A stretch of DNA of 64,000 nucleotides from Numida meleagris (taxonomy: Eukaryota; Chordata; Aves; Galliformes; Numididae), in the NCBI RefSeq assembly GCF_002078875.1, contig NC_034411.1, positions 55,915,464 through 55,979,463 on the forward strand, in the 5' to 3' direction. The notes beneath the pieces were generated by a model. The model made no database searches. It had not been told where the DNA came from and saw nothing but the letters and a program-made list of their open reading frames with translations. Within the stretch, counting starts at the first letter, position 1, and each line of letters opens with the position of its first letter. This document shows positions 38,301 to 50,729 of the stretch, piece by piece. A program made the position numbers and the translations under genes.

Positions 38301-40411
38301 AAGGGAGCTGTAAACAGCTTGGATCCTAACACACGGGCTGCTGTGAAGTACCTGTGCTTAAGTGAGTGGGTTTTTTAATGATTTATCTCCAAATCTGAAT
38401 TAACTGAAGACTGTTAAGGAAAGATGAGGATGTATTTCCACTAAGGGCTTCCTTTGCAAATTGGCTGACTTAAATGTTTTTGTTTTGATTGTTTATTATT
38501 CCAAAAATATTGTTATTTTTGCCATGTTCCTGTTTAGTGATAGGACCTAATGGAGATTTAGGCCAGGAGATGGAAACTGGGAGTTCCCATTCATCACTCA
38601 TCTTCATGGCACTGTGTGAAATGCTTGAGTCCTTTTTCTTTCCATTCTTTTTTTTCTTTCTGTTCCTCTGGAATCGCTCAACACAACTGTAAACTGTAAG
38701 TAAACCTGTGGTGTCTCCTCAAGGACTCAGTCCTCAAAGTTAGGGCAAATGCTATACCTAGAGCCTAGATTTCAGCTGTCTGAACCAAAATTCATCTTTT
38801 CTGTTCGTGTAAATCCAGCAAGATTTTCAACAACCGATGTCCACTCATTTTTACAACAAATGAAGCAGACGCTTGCTAGATAATGTCTCATTCATCACAC
38901 AGCACTAGAGTTCATTTTGGTGACTTTTCATTTAGACCAAAGGGCTGACCTTGATGGAAGGACAGTTGATTCTACTCTGGACTGTGAGCCTCCTTTGGTG
39001 AGGGATGAGGGCCATGCTATCATAAAATGTGCATGAAGTCAGTATCTTTAGTGTCTTAAGATAGTGTTTTCCAGTCGAACTCAGCTGAAAAAAGCCAAGG
39101 CACTGGAAAGATACTAGATAATGGGGTAATTGACCTGCATATAAACACAAGCACACTCATATGCACTTGTACATGGCATTCACCCAGCAGCTTCATTTGC
39201 TCAGAAAGCTTTGCTAAAGCCTTGCATCTTAATGCTAACGTTTAACTAGTAACCTACTGCAAGGTACAAGAAAAAATGAACCTACCTCAAGTTTATAACT
39301 TTACAAGTCTTTTTGTGAAGTTCAAGTAGGGAGGCATTCCTAATTCAAATTGCAAAACCTCTGATATACTGCAATGAGAGCAATGTAGTTTGACATGAGT
39401 AGCATGTCCGCTTTTTGGAGACTACTTTCACTGTGTAGTGTATATTTTACCTTTGAAGAACAAAGAGAACTTGTCACCTTTTATTTTCCTTCTGGACCAG
39501 TGTTAGTAGAGGATGAGACAAATGCTTTGCCAAAGGGATTCAGAAACATTTATTTAAAGCATTAAGACTCAGGATGCCTTGGTTCCACCCCAGCCTCTGA
39601 AGTCCTCTCCTCTGCTGCATGCCTTCTGCTAGACCCTCTCCTTTCTCCTGTACATGCCTGCCTCCTCCTCATGATTTTATTCTGCAACTCTTGGACCTGC
39701 CTTTCTCTTCACATTTTCTATGTTTAAAGGGTCCTTGTGTACTGCCTCAGGCAGTTCCTCCCTCATCTCCAACCAACTTTCTGACTATGGATTCTCGGGC
39801 TACCTTTCCAAGAGCTGCATCCAGTCTTGCTGAGGCAGTGAGGGCCCAAGACACTGCATACTACTCTGCAGTTCTGGATTCCCACTTGCAACTCAGGTCA
39901 CACTGGACATGGAGCATTATGGCAGGGCAAAGTCCTAGGATTACCAGGTAATTTCATGGGTCAGCTGGTCTGCATGGGACAATTTTGGTGCATTCATGGG
40001 TTGTGAAGATGTTGAAAATACTTAGTGAGAATGGATTTCTTGGAAAAAATAGCTAATTTAGCTAAACATAAAATTTTAATTTTAAAATTTTTAATTAAAA
40101 TCAACACCTCAATTTATCACACTTAGTCTGATTATTCAAAACAATAGAATTTGGTTAGATTTGATTCAAAACAGACAATTATAGACACTTGATCAGCAGA
40201 AAGTACCCTGTCCTTGCCAAGTCTGAAGTGCCTTCTGGAAAGCATGGGGGCATTTGGAGAAGTTGCCAAAATAAAAATTAAAAAAATAGTGGAACAATAT
40301 ATTTCCCCCCTCCCCAGAGCCTGGCTCAGAAATGGCTGAAGTATTTTGCTCTGTTAAACAAATAATAAGCTTAAGGCATGGAAAATAACAGTACATCCAG
40401 TTAAAGTCTAA
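35331..40411. other. Noncoding stretch, no gene seen
   Basis: No gene supported; the longest frame is 39619-39951 plus, 110 codons, without a domain. An A/C-rich low-complexity patch lies at 36704-36784. A 12-nt direct repeat containing TACGTA lies at 36966-36997. An AT-only palindromic patch lies at about 40068-40095. Confidence 0.6.
36704..36784. repeat. A/C-rich low-complexity patch
   Basis: Interspersed AAAACC, CAAAAC, AACAACC and ACTAACC units with few G or T. Simple low-complexity DNA. Confidence 0.7.
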
Positions 40412-40581
40412 AGGAGCTGTGCTATAAAAGGTGTGCCAGTCCCCACCAGCACTACACCACTGATGATACCAGTCCTGTCTGGCTGAGAGGTGCTGCAGGA
40501 ATCATTAATGTTTCTGAGGAATGGTTCCAAAGGTGGGGGAGAAACACATATGTTGCCTGGGGTGGCTCTTAGATTGTAAAT
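40412..40581 (+). repeat. 170-bp direct repeat, copy 1
   Basis: This segment recurs 935 bp downstream at 41347-41516 in the same orientation. By eye the two differ at one position only: A at 40550 and T at 41485. Both contain CTATAAAAG (40422-40430 here). The match stops sharply at both ends: upstream CTAA versus GGC, downstream GATGTC versus CATATG. An open frame runs through both copies on the minus strand but matches nothing I know, and 170 bp open is not remarkable. Confidence 0.95.
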
Positions 40582-41346
40582 GATGTCATGAACATTTAGG
40601 AGAGGTTTCACCTCTAACAACAGTGATGCTGTACTTAGTCCCAGCAGAGAGGCTGTTCCCACAGGCACAGCAGCTTCTGGGAGTGTCTCAGCCTAGGTGC
40701 CTACCTGTTGCTGGGCAGTGATAAGCGTCATGGTATCAGTGTGTGCCAGCCATGGGGGGATTGATCCGGGCACTCTGCAGATTGTTTGTACTACAGATTG
40801 CTTCTCCCCTTACTCAGGCTTCTTCCCCTAGACTTTAGGAGATGCTATTAATGGCAGAAATTCAGAGAGAAGGAACTACATGGTCCTGGTCTGGCTCAGA
40901 AGGACACTGGGGTACATGAGGATCTGAGCATCCTCACTGCTTTAGGAAAGAAGCCAAGGTTTCTGAATGACAGGTTTAGTAGAAAAAGTGTATTTCAGCC
41001 TGGGATGTAACTGAGCACCAAGTCAGAGACAGTGCCCTGAGCTGTCTCACAACTTTATACTGCATCAGTAATGCAGAACTTGTGTTCAGATGCTTCCACC
41101 TTCTCTTCACCACCTCATATGGATGCCTATTTCTACAGGTGATGGAGAGAAGTGGGCATGTCCAGCAGGTGATTCTGCCCAACTCAGACAAGCAAACAAG
41201 CCGATTCCTAAGCTCAGCACAGGCAGTCCTCCCACAGAGACCTGAGACACGTACATTTCTTTTTGCGGTAACACTTTTCTTACAAACTTCAGTGAAGAAA
41301 ACCAAATGCAAAAGTGATTCTCAGATGTAATTTTCCTGAAGGAGGC
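40582..41346. other. Spacer between the two 170-bp repeats
   Basis: 765 bp of comparatively GC-rich DNA with no gene or retroelement signature: no primer-binding site, polypurine tract or coding frame with recognisable content. Open frames on both strands (41082-41330 plus, 40976-41311 minus) overlap and look random. Confidence 0.6.
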
Positions 41347-41516
41347 AGGAGCTGTGCTATAAAAGGTGTGCCAGTCCCCACCAGCACTACACCACTGATG
41401 ATACCAGTCCTGTCTGGCTGAGAGGTGCTGCAGGAATCATTAATGTTTCTGAGGAATGGTTCCAAAGGTGGGGGAGAAACACATTTGTTGCCTGGGGTGG
41501 CTCTTAGATTGTAAAT
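41347..41516 (+). repeat. 170-bp direct repeat, copy 2
   Basis: Second copy of the segment at 40412-40581, with one mismatch in 170 bp. It is followed directly by CATATGGCAG and preceded by CTGAAGGAGGC. There are no flanking short duplications and no TG...CA ends, so it does not look like an LTR pair. Confidence 0.95.
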
Positions 41517-44500
41517 CATATGGCAGTCCCACGTAAATACCTTTGAGAGCTTTTAATGAACCGTGTCCCATAGGTGAAAGCCAACAGCAATATTAGAAAT
41601 GGTGTTTGTTTTATAGCCTAGAAACTGCATTTTAAATGCTAGTGTAGGTTTATATGACAGTTGTATTAAATATAAAATAGACCCATTACAAAGAAAGCCC
41701 TTTACATCTGCTTTTATCTATGTCTAAATGGCATGCCCAGCTCTGCAATTTCTCAAATGAGACATTTTTAGAACTTTATTTATGTTACAGCCATAACAAA
41801 CTAGCAACTAGAAAACTATAATGGGCACAAACGGCTAATAAAAATGAGATTGTTGAAAAATACTTCTTAATAGCAATTTACAAAGGATCCTGATAAAACA
41901 GAACTGAGGCTCTGTTTCTCTGGACGTTTGCCACCACTGTAATCACAGTCATTTGGCAACAGGTACTCCCCCTCTTCCATTTTCTGTGACTATTTCCTTC
42001 TGAATGTGCTGAAAGCTGAGTACCCTGAGGTTACTCCCTGCCCTGTCATTAGTCACTTGGTGCCTACCGATGCCTAGGCACAGAGCAGCGATTCCCCTTT
42101 TCTTCCCTCTTACTGTGCATGAAGTGACCTGACAGAGGTGGCATCCCAAAGGGTTTGTCACGTGTTCGGAGGAGAATAGGGCAGCAAGGCGGGATCTGTC
42201 CCACACATGCAGAGGGTGCCCCTTTTGCTTCTGAAACTTGAATCACCTCTCTGATGAACTGATCTGTTTACACAGAGTGGCTAAGACGAGTAGGTCAAGC
42301 TCTCTGTTTGTAGACTGAAATCTATTCTGCCTTGAGCTCACCAAGCTAAAGATTGGAGGCTGAACTGATTTCTTTTGGAGGACACCTTCTGTGAGTTTTG
42401 AAAGTATCATGTGGCTGTTCACGTGATGTCAGGGAGAAACTTCCTGCCACCCAAGGAAAAATGCCTTCTTCCAGATACACACTCGTCTGCTGCAGACCTA
42501 CTGGTTAGCTGAGGAAGGAAAGGGCAAAGCAGCATGTTCAAGTCGAGGTCGAAGAACTTGGTATGATCTAATCACAGGTAGTGATGAGTATTGTTGAATA
42601 TAAACGAATCTCTTAACCAGTATAGCATTATACCTACCTAAGAAGGAGGAATTCCTGTTAACGAGTTTTTAAATCCAGTGGAAAACAACCAAGTTGTAGG
42701 AAACAAAATGAAACAGTTTGAAGAATCATCAAGGGCTGAAAACACTAAACAGACTATTGGAAAAAAAGATAGTGATACATCGTAACATCTCTTAAGACCA
42801 GACCTGAAAGTTGAGTGTTCATGTCACTACTTAGAATCATATAGTGAGAGACAGTCCAAACTCCATGCAAAGTCAGATTTACGTCAGTGCGGGAAGCCAC
42901 TCAACCACCTCCCCAGAGAGGCTGCCAGAAGCAGTAGAAACAGCGCCCATGTGCCAGGAATCTCAGCCTAGATCCCTCCTGAACTCACAGCTCTCTGCAG
43001 ACATCCAGTCCAACTCATCTGTCATGCTTACTGCTAGTTCAATTTGTGATGAAGGCTATGCATCCTGTCCTTAGAAATTCTGCCTTTAGCAAAAATAGAT
43101 TCAACAGTATAGCCTGAAGTATTTGAAACTAGCACTAAGTACAAAATAGCTCACACAAATGTAGGAAAAGAGCTTTCACAGTACAGGTACACATACAGTT
43201 ACGTATACTGATTAGGGTATAAAGTGCAAAATGATAACTATTTTGTACACTGTGAGCCTGTAGCATTACTGGGATTTGTGATAGCTCAATTGATGGTAGC
43301 CTCATGGCTGTCATTACAAAAAAATTAGCCTTCAGATAGATCACTGTTGGCTTTTTGACTGAAAATGAAATATTTGGCCAAAGATTAAACAAAAAGAAAA
43401 GAAAGCATTAAAATATATTAAACTCCAAACAAAATCATGGCAACAACAGTAACTGCAGAAACAGAATCAGTTTAGAGCTGAGCTAATCAAAGCACATGGA
43501 TTAGCCTGGCCTGTGAACAGCTGAGCTGCCCACTCTAGAGGCAGGTAAACATTTTTCCTTTTCTTTTTTTTTCATTCTGAGAGAACCAAGGAAAATAAAG
43601 CAAATAATTATCTGACACGAACATTAGTATAGCATCACAATTCGTTAACTGATACAGGAACATGGGACCCTAGTTTATTTAGAACTCATCCTCAGGGAGT
43701 TAGTGAAACAGAAAGAGTAAGCAAAATTTGGGTTGCTTTATTCTCAAGAGTAGTCAATAAGAATGCTTGTGTGGCAAGACAAGTACGATCTGACCCAAAG
43801 AAAATACATTTGGCAAATTCATGTAAACCGGAAAGTCAGTAGCAGCTATTGAGAAATCATAGTCGTATTTTAAAGTTATCCTACTGAGGATTGCCTTTAA
43901 ACCACATCTCCCCTCCCCTTTCTCTGTCCCCCTTCTCCCAGAATTTTGTCCCAAGTACTTAATTGTGAGTACAATATTTTTACTGGGAAGACATCAAAGG
44001 CACTGATTTTAGAAATTCAATTTTATATAACACAAGACCCCTGAACTTTAACAAAAGTTCATTTCATCAACTATCACTAATCATCTGCGAGTCTGGTTCT
44101 TTACCAACTAAAACATGGTATTATGAATAATGGATTTTCCCTACATTTGAAGTGTAAGAATAATTGCAAATATGAATGCAAGCAACGATAATGCTTTGCA
44201 TGAGTCTGTTTTATGATTTGGCAATGAAATGCAGAAGCAAACTAATACTTTTGCTTTAAAAATTGCTTAACCTGTAAAGCCAAAAAAAAATGTACAACAC
44301 TCAGTGAGGGGTTTTTTTGCACATCTGTTCTAGCTATTATTTATTTTAATTTTCTTTCTCTGCTACTCTTCATCTCCAGCATCTCACTCAGATATTGGCA
44401 TTAGAAATTGCAGAGCTCCTGCTATCAGCTACGAAAGGCTCTCTACTCCTACCTCTGTGGGATCAAGGATGTTAACACTTTAGAAAATTAACCTTTGGTG

Positions 44501-47500
44501 TGATGACATTTTGGCCTTTACCTGAAGCAGAGTGATTAGAATATGAGAGGTTCTCCCTGAATTGCAATCTGCTGTATTCCTGTGGCCTCCAGTGATGTAA
44601 AACAACCACTTGGTGGCAGGGAAGGGAGATGCTGTTGGAAACATCCATCCCTTCCAGTGCAGAGCTTTCTTCCTTCTTTCCTGAAGACAAAACATAGAGT
44701 TATCATCATGTTTTGCAAATGCCATGCATACATACAGATCATTATTCTTCACTGGCTGATAAAATTGCATTTTGGACATTACTTGTAAAAGTAATGTTGT
44801 GATGTAAAATACAAATGGTGGAGCTATATTTTCTGTCTGTGTGACCTCTTTCTTGCATGACAGAAATAAGGGAAATCAGTAAAGAAAGAAGGAAACTGAG
44901 TCACTAGTGCAGAAAGAAGCACAATTGCCAGCTGCAGCAAACTGGTTTTGAGATGAAAACAAAACAACAGCTACTCCCAGAGATCTAAAGGTGTAAACAA
45001 CAGTAAAAAAAAAGGTACACATATATATCTCTTGGAGGTATCACATGTGCAGTAGAAATTAATGGCAAAATGAGGTATTACCTGCTCTGTGTGATGATGG
45101 AAACATTTCTCTGCAAGAACTGACGTCTTCCTGGCCTCTAATTACATTGATTTTCTCACATAAAGTTGCAGATCTCTCTAATTATATGGATTAATGTTTC
45201 ACCATTGTTTCACAACTTGTTTGAGACTCGGTGAGAATACAACTCCTGAGAATGAGAAACTGCAGGAAGAAAATTGCATGCTGCCTTCATCCCTCAAGTC
45301 AGAATTGTGTTGATACTGTTTTTCTGATCAGCTCTGAAGAGCACATTTGGTTATCTTGTGCAGTTTCAGAGATCTGTTATAAAATCCCAGTTCAAAGACA
45401 GAGCCATGACTGAAAGATTTTGTATTAACATTCATAGATTTTTTAGTAATGCTTTTCTAATCTGAAGATATGCATGCAGCATGTATGTTAATATTTTCAG
45501 TGTTTTACAGTTTGCAGTCTCCTGTAAGTTTTTCCATGGAAAAATGGATACCTGCACGAACAGCTAAAACTGTTCCTATTTGGGAATAGGTGTGTTTCTC
45601 TGAGCTACCTTTTGCAAATCCTGTAGTACTCTTCTTGCTGATGGGTCTTCAAGGGTTTTCTGACCTCATGTTGAAATTCAGGCTTCACACTTGTAATAAA
45701 GAAACCTCAAAGGATTTAGGTTGCATTTATTTAGGCAGCACAACTTTGAATATATTCCAGAATTTGTGTCTGAAGAAATTCTGCAGAAAGAATAAGTCAA
45801 CTCTTTTAATTAGTTAACTAACAGTAGAGAAAATTTTCTCTCTCTTTTCTTTACTACAGAATTCCATAAAAATTAATTCTCTGTCATTTGCAGATCATGT
45901 AAGGTTACAGCATCTGAGTTACTGCATCTTGCATGGACGGCTTCCAGTCATTTTATTTTTAGCGATTAGAACTAGAGGAATACACCAATTTAGACAAAGT
46001 TTCCTCCCCTATTTAAACTTTATGAAAAGTGCTGGACGTGTAGATCTTAGGTTAAGCAGTGAAAGGATTAAGGATTAATCCAGTCCATTATCAGATCACT
46101 TTTCAAAAATAAGAATGTGCAGATATGAGTGAATTTTATTCTAAACACTTAAAATGGTACCAGTTTTAACCAATGAAAGCAATCTGAAATGTTGTGAGGA
46201 ACAACATCATTCTAAATTCTAAATTCTTCAGAAATGATGTTTATATTGAAAATGTATAAATCTATATTGTGTTTATCCAGTTTACTGACTTTTCTCCTAG
46301 GAGATCATGGCTTACCTAAGGTCAGGAAGAAGTCATTAGAGAAAGAAATAATGTGGCCAAGAAAGATCAAATCACTTGACCTGGTAGAACATTTATGCAG
46401 CTGAGACTAGATTTCAGCTCTTCCAGGTGATGCTGCGTGCGTGCATTAGTCATACTGAGGCACCATAATGAGATAAAACCGCAAATGCTGAGCTGTGAGG
46501 ATGTGTGGTTAATTCCTAAAATCAACTTGGATGAAAGAGCTGATTTCTCACAGGAACACGAATACTTTTTTCTTACAGGTGTATGGTGCCAGTCTTCATT
46601 TTATAGTTGCTCAGAGGAACAGACTTACTATATTTTGAAAATTCCATCTGTTTTCTGCTGGCTGTAAAGCTGACGTCCATAATGCAGAATTGTTTGGCTC
46701 AGTGTAATTTGAGTACCAGAAGAGCCCTTCTTGGTTCATGGTTCCACATGCTTCACATCTTTCAAACCTCTAATAATATCCACGTGATACAGCTGGATGT
46801 CCCACCACCATTTCTGCAGGACAGCTGTGTCACAGGATCACACTCACAGCCTGGATGACTCTGTAGGCCATGGCTGGCATCTCCTCACCACTTTTCCACT
46901 GAAAATTAAAAAAAAAAAAAAAAAAGGAAAAAAAAGCCTTGGTAACTAGCTGGGGAAGATAATAAAGATCCTAACTGTCACCCCTCCTCCCAAAACATGC
47001 AAGCTAAAATACCCATTGATCTGGGAGGAACTCATGAGGAAGCCAGAAACAAGCACAACTAATCACAGAAAACATCTGCAAGTGACTTCAGCTAGAACAC
47101 ATGACTGGAAAGTATTCTGTGTCCAAGATATCCCTGAGTTCAACTTTCACCAAAATCCAAGGACCACCACCTCTGCTTCAGTGACTTGAAGCATCAGGAG
47201 TTCACGGCTTATGCACTGAGTATCATTCTCAACATGTGCAATAAAGTCCCACTATCCTCTGGACCCCTGAGGAATTTCCTCTCTATGGTGAGCTTATGCT
47301 TTCCATAAGAGTATTTTTAGGGATGCAAAAAGAAATGTTGAAGGTAAGATGGCTGTGTACAGAGGAAGATTATATTCCAGTCACTTCAAAGAGAATGGGG
47401 GAGAAGGCATGTTTCTAATTTCTATACAAAAACAAAGGAAGTAATTTCTTTCAAGGTTTTTTATTTGTTTTTCAAATTACACAGTCCTCGACTTTAAAAA

Positions 47501-50098
47501 TAATAATCATTCTTGACAGCCATTTAATAATTGTTGGTGATCTATAGCTTTATTATAAAGTACTCATCTAATGATGTATTTCCTTTACCCTGAGGGCCAA
47601 GTACAAAGCAGGGAAATTATCTTGGTGATACTTTTAATAACTTCCTGTGGGATTGCAAACTCTGGCTGAAGCTGTCTCTGCAAAAGAGTTAATCATGTAA
47701 TTTCACAGATTAGACAACAGAGGGTTACTAATGAGAAACTTCAGTTCAGTGATAAACTCTTTTTTTTCAAGAATATTTTGAGAGGCCTGTAACCTTTGGC
47801 TGACACCCAACAAGGCTATTAGTTTAACCATGGGATGCACTACCAAATGTACAAGAGTCAGCAGAACTTTTCCTTCTGAAAATTGCTCATAACCCTCTGT
47901 GAAGAAGCCTTTGAAAACCCAGAAGGGATAGATGGAAGGGAAAAAAATCAGGCAAAAAGGGGCTGACTTATCAGCTTCCGATAATTGGCATGGCTTCAGC
48001 TTCCCGTTTCTTTTCAACAATCTACGCTCACTATAGCAACCCCGGTTCCCATTTAAATGTCATGCTGCCCTCTGTTCTATAAACATGTATCATCCATCAC
48101 TAAATATTTAGATCTGAATTGTTGGAGCTGAGTTCTGTGCCAGGGGTAAGGGGATTAATTCCTTTCAAGGCCCTCACATGATGGATTTTTCACTGAAGTA
48201 AACATCCGAGAAGAGCTCACACTGCAGCCATAAAATATATAAATAAAGTTTAAAGTTTAATTAAGTCAACATTATTTAAAGTGGTTGTCATATTTTATGG
48301 TGAACTCTTCATGTTTATTTTGTATGACTCCTCATAAATAGTCTCTCCCCTTCAGACAAAAGGCACGGCTGGGTTAAAGTGAAGGGTCCTGTGCATGCGT
48401 GGTAGGGGAAGGAGGATCTCGCATGCCCAGGAGATCTGCAGCACACTGTATCGGGCCTTCTGCTATCTCGTGTCTCCCTAATGAGCTGAGATGTTGTGCA
48501 GACACAGGAAAAGCATGGTGGAGTTTACTGTGGATGTGACACGGGGAAGCCCTCTGAGTGGCTATTGGGGCTCAGGCAGGGGAGGGCCTCATCCTACCGA
48601 GTCCACAGTTCTTCCCTGGCACAGGGAAGGAGATTGGTGTGGAGGGGTAGGCTGAGAGGGGCAGTCTGTCACAGGAGAAGATTACACCAAGCATCTGTGG
48701 AGAGCTAGTCTTTCTTCTATTCCTTTTTCACCCTTACATTTTTCCCCCACAAAAAAATAGTCAACCCAAGGTGCTTCCAAGAGGAAAATGATATGATGTC
48801 ATTATGTTGCCTAATCCTTTGGAACAGAAAGAATCATTTTAAGAGTGAAAGTAAGTGGAGAAATGCATGGAAGGGATTGTTGATCGGTGCACAGCCGTAG
48901 GGAGGTCTCATCATGCCCTGACAAAGACTCCTGGGTGATTAGCTGAGCACCCAGAGGAGAAATGGGGAAACAAATGTTAGACCTCCAAGTCAAACCTCTG
49001 GAAAACTTGAATTCAACTTCTGTACTCCCTCAGCTGCTGTGGGCGCAGCTCCTGCCTGTGCTCTGCATGTAAGCAATGGACTGCAGCCTCTCAGTTAAAT
49101 GACTTGTCATTAGGGCAAATGCAGAACTGTTGTGAGATGCTCATATCCTTGAGGTACACGTGCTGTATGAGACTGAAACCTCTTTTTCACTCTTTCTCGG
49201 GATTTTCTATGTCTGTGACAGAGGACCAAAAATGTTGCCAGTATAGTAGAGTTCAAAGACTGGACTGGTAGCAAAAGTATTCACTGTGGTAGGAGTGGTG
49301 ATTTCCTAGAAAACTGAGAACAAGTCCTTTGGTATCTTTGTTCCTTATCAATGAAACTGGACTAATGGCACTTTCTCTTGTTTAACCTGCTCAAACTAAA
49401 AATGTTCTGTCTCACAAACAGTTGCCTGTAGCTGTTATCAGACTGCAAATGCTGAAGCAGGAGAAGACCATATCCCCCAATTTGATTTCAGTTATTCCTC
49501 TCCAAAAAACATTTTTCTACAAACTTGTGAGGTGTGCCAGAAAAATGCAGAGGAACTTTATTCCTGTGCTTATTCAAGATTATAAAATATGAAATAAATA
49601 TGTGTACATGCATACATGTCTGTACATGTATGTGCACACTCTTTATGGATTATTAGGTACCCATGTTTGATCTATGAGTATGGATGTGTTCATTCAAATT
49701 CAGAAACAGTCAGTGAGCTTTGTCCAGACAGAGCACATGCAGCAATGCAGAGCAGACAGCAAATTCTAGCAAACAAGGCCACAAGCATCCATATGATGAA
49801 AGATCCCTCTGCTTTCATTTTGTATCAGTGCTGATTATGTTGCTTCAGAATCTATAACATTAGGTAACATGATCATGCTGAACACAGTATGAAATTTAAT
49901 GAGGTCTTAATCTACATGGCAGGTTAAAAGCTAAGAGAGTTTCTAAGGCTATGTGTGGTATAAATGGAGTGTAAGCTAATATTATTTGATAAGATAGGAA
50001 GAGGCCCAGATGAACTGAAAGCATTTTCCTACAGTCTCTGGTCTTTGGTTAGAAGTGAAACTCTTAAAACTGAAAAGAAATAAGGAAAGAAAAAAAGT
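41517..50098. other. Noncoding stretch of about 8.6 kb, no gene seen
   Basis: No gene supported. Frames are at most about 105 codons (47703-48020 minus) and have no recognisable domain. An 18-nt poly(A) lies at 46908-46925. The patch 48360-48710 is richer in G, C and CpG than its surroundings, without identifiable content. Confidence 0.55.
46908..46925 (+). repeat. Poly(A) run, 18 nt
   Basis: Eighteen A followed by GGAAAAAAAAGCC. No retroposed body recognised upstream. Confidence 0.85.
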
Positions 50099-50729
50099 GG
50101 GAGGGAAGGAGGGAGAGAGGAAGGAAGGAAATGAGGGAGGGAGGGAAGGAGGTAGGGGGGCAGGGGAGGAGGGAGGAAAGAGGGAAGGAAAGAGGGAAGG
50201 AAGGANNNNNNNNNNNNNNNNNNNNNNNNNNNNNNNNNNNNNNNNNNNNNNNNNNNNNNNNNNNNNNNNNNNNNNNNNNNNNNNNNNNNNNNNNNNNNNN
50301 NNNNNNNNNNNNNNNNNNNNNNNNNNNNNNNNNNNNNNNNNNNNNNNNNNNNNNNNNNNNNNNNNNNNNNNNNNNNNNNNNNNNNNNNNNNNNNNNNNNN
50401 NNNNNNNNNNNNNNNNNNNNNNNNNNNNNNNNNNNNNNNNNNNNNNNNNNNNNNNNNNNNNNNNNNNNNNNNNNNNNNNNNNNNNNNNNNNNNNNNNNNN
50501 NNNNNNNNNNNNNNNNNNNNNNNNNNNNNNNNNNNNNNNNNNNNNNNNNNNNNNNNNNNNNNNNNNNNNNNNNNNNNNNNNNNNNNNNNNNNNNNNNNNN
50601 NNNNNNNNNNNNNNNNNNNNNNNNNNNNNNNNNNNNNNNNNNNNNNNNGGAAGGAAGGAAGGAAGGAAGGAAGGAAGGAAGGAAGGAAGGAAGGAAGGAA
50701 GGAAGGAAGGAAGGAAGGAGGGGAGGAAA
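50099..50729. repeat. Polypurine tract, (GGAA)n, with internal assembly gap
   Basis: The plus strand is almost entirely A and G. The left part is an irregular mix of GGGA, GGAA and GAGG units with isolated pyrimidines at 50132, 50153 and 50161. The right part (50649-50719) is uniform GGAA. The 443-N gap between them hides the transition. It is the opposite strand orientation of the tracts at 24.1 and 52.7 kb. Long poly-S/F/L/P frames across it are artefacts. Confidence 0.93.
50206..50648. other. Assembly gap (443 N)
   Basis: 443 N inside the GGAA tract. The non-round size suggests an estimated gap. The hidden sequence is probably more GGAA repeat, but anything could lie there. Confidence 0.97.

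Noticed and set aside
40412..41516. Interpretation of the 170-bp repeats as LTRs of a tiny (TRIM-like) element
   Set aside because: The repeats lack TG...CA ends, there is no matching short duplication outside them, and no primer-binding site is recognisable after copy 1.
42836..43074. AGAATCATATAG start and the following 76-codon frame, considered as a CR1 fragment or an exon
   Set aside because: The next CR1 blocks are absent and the frame has no recognisable domain.
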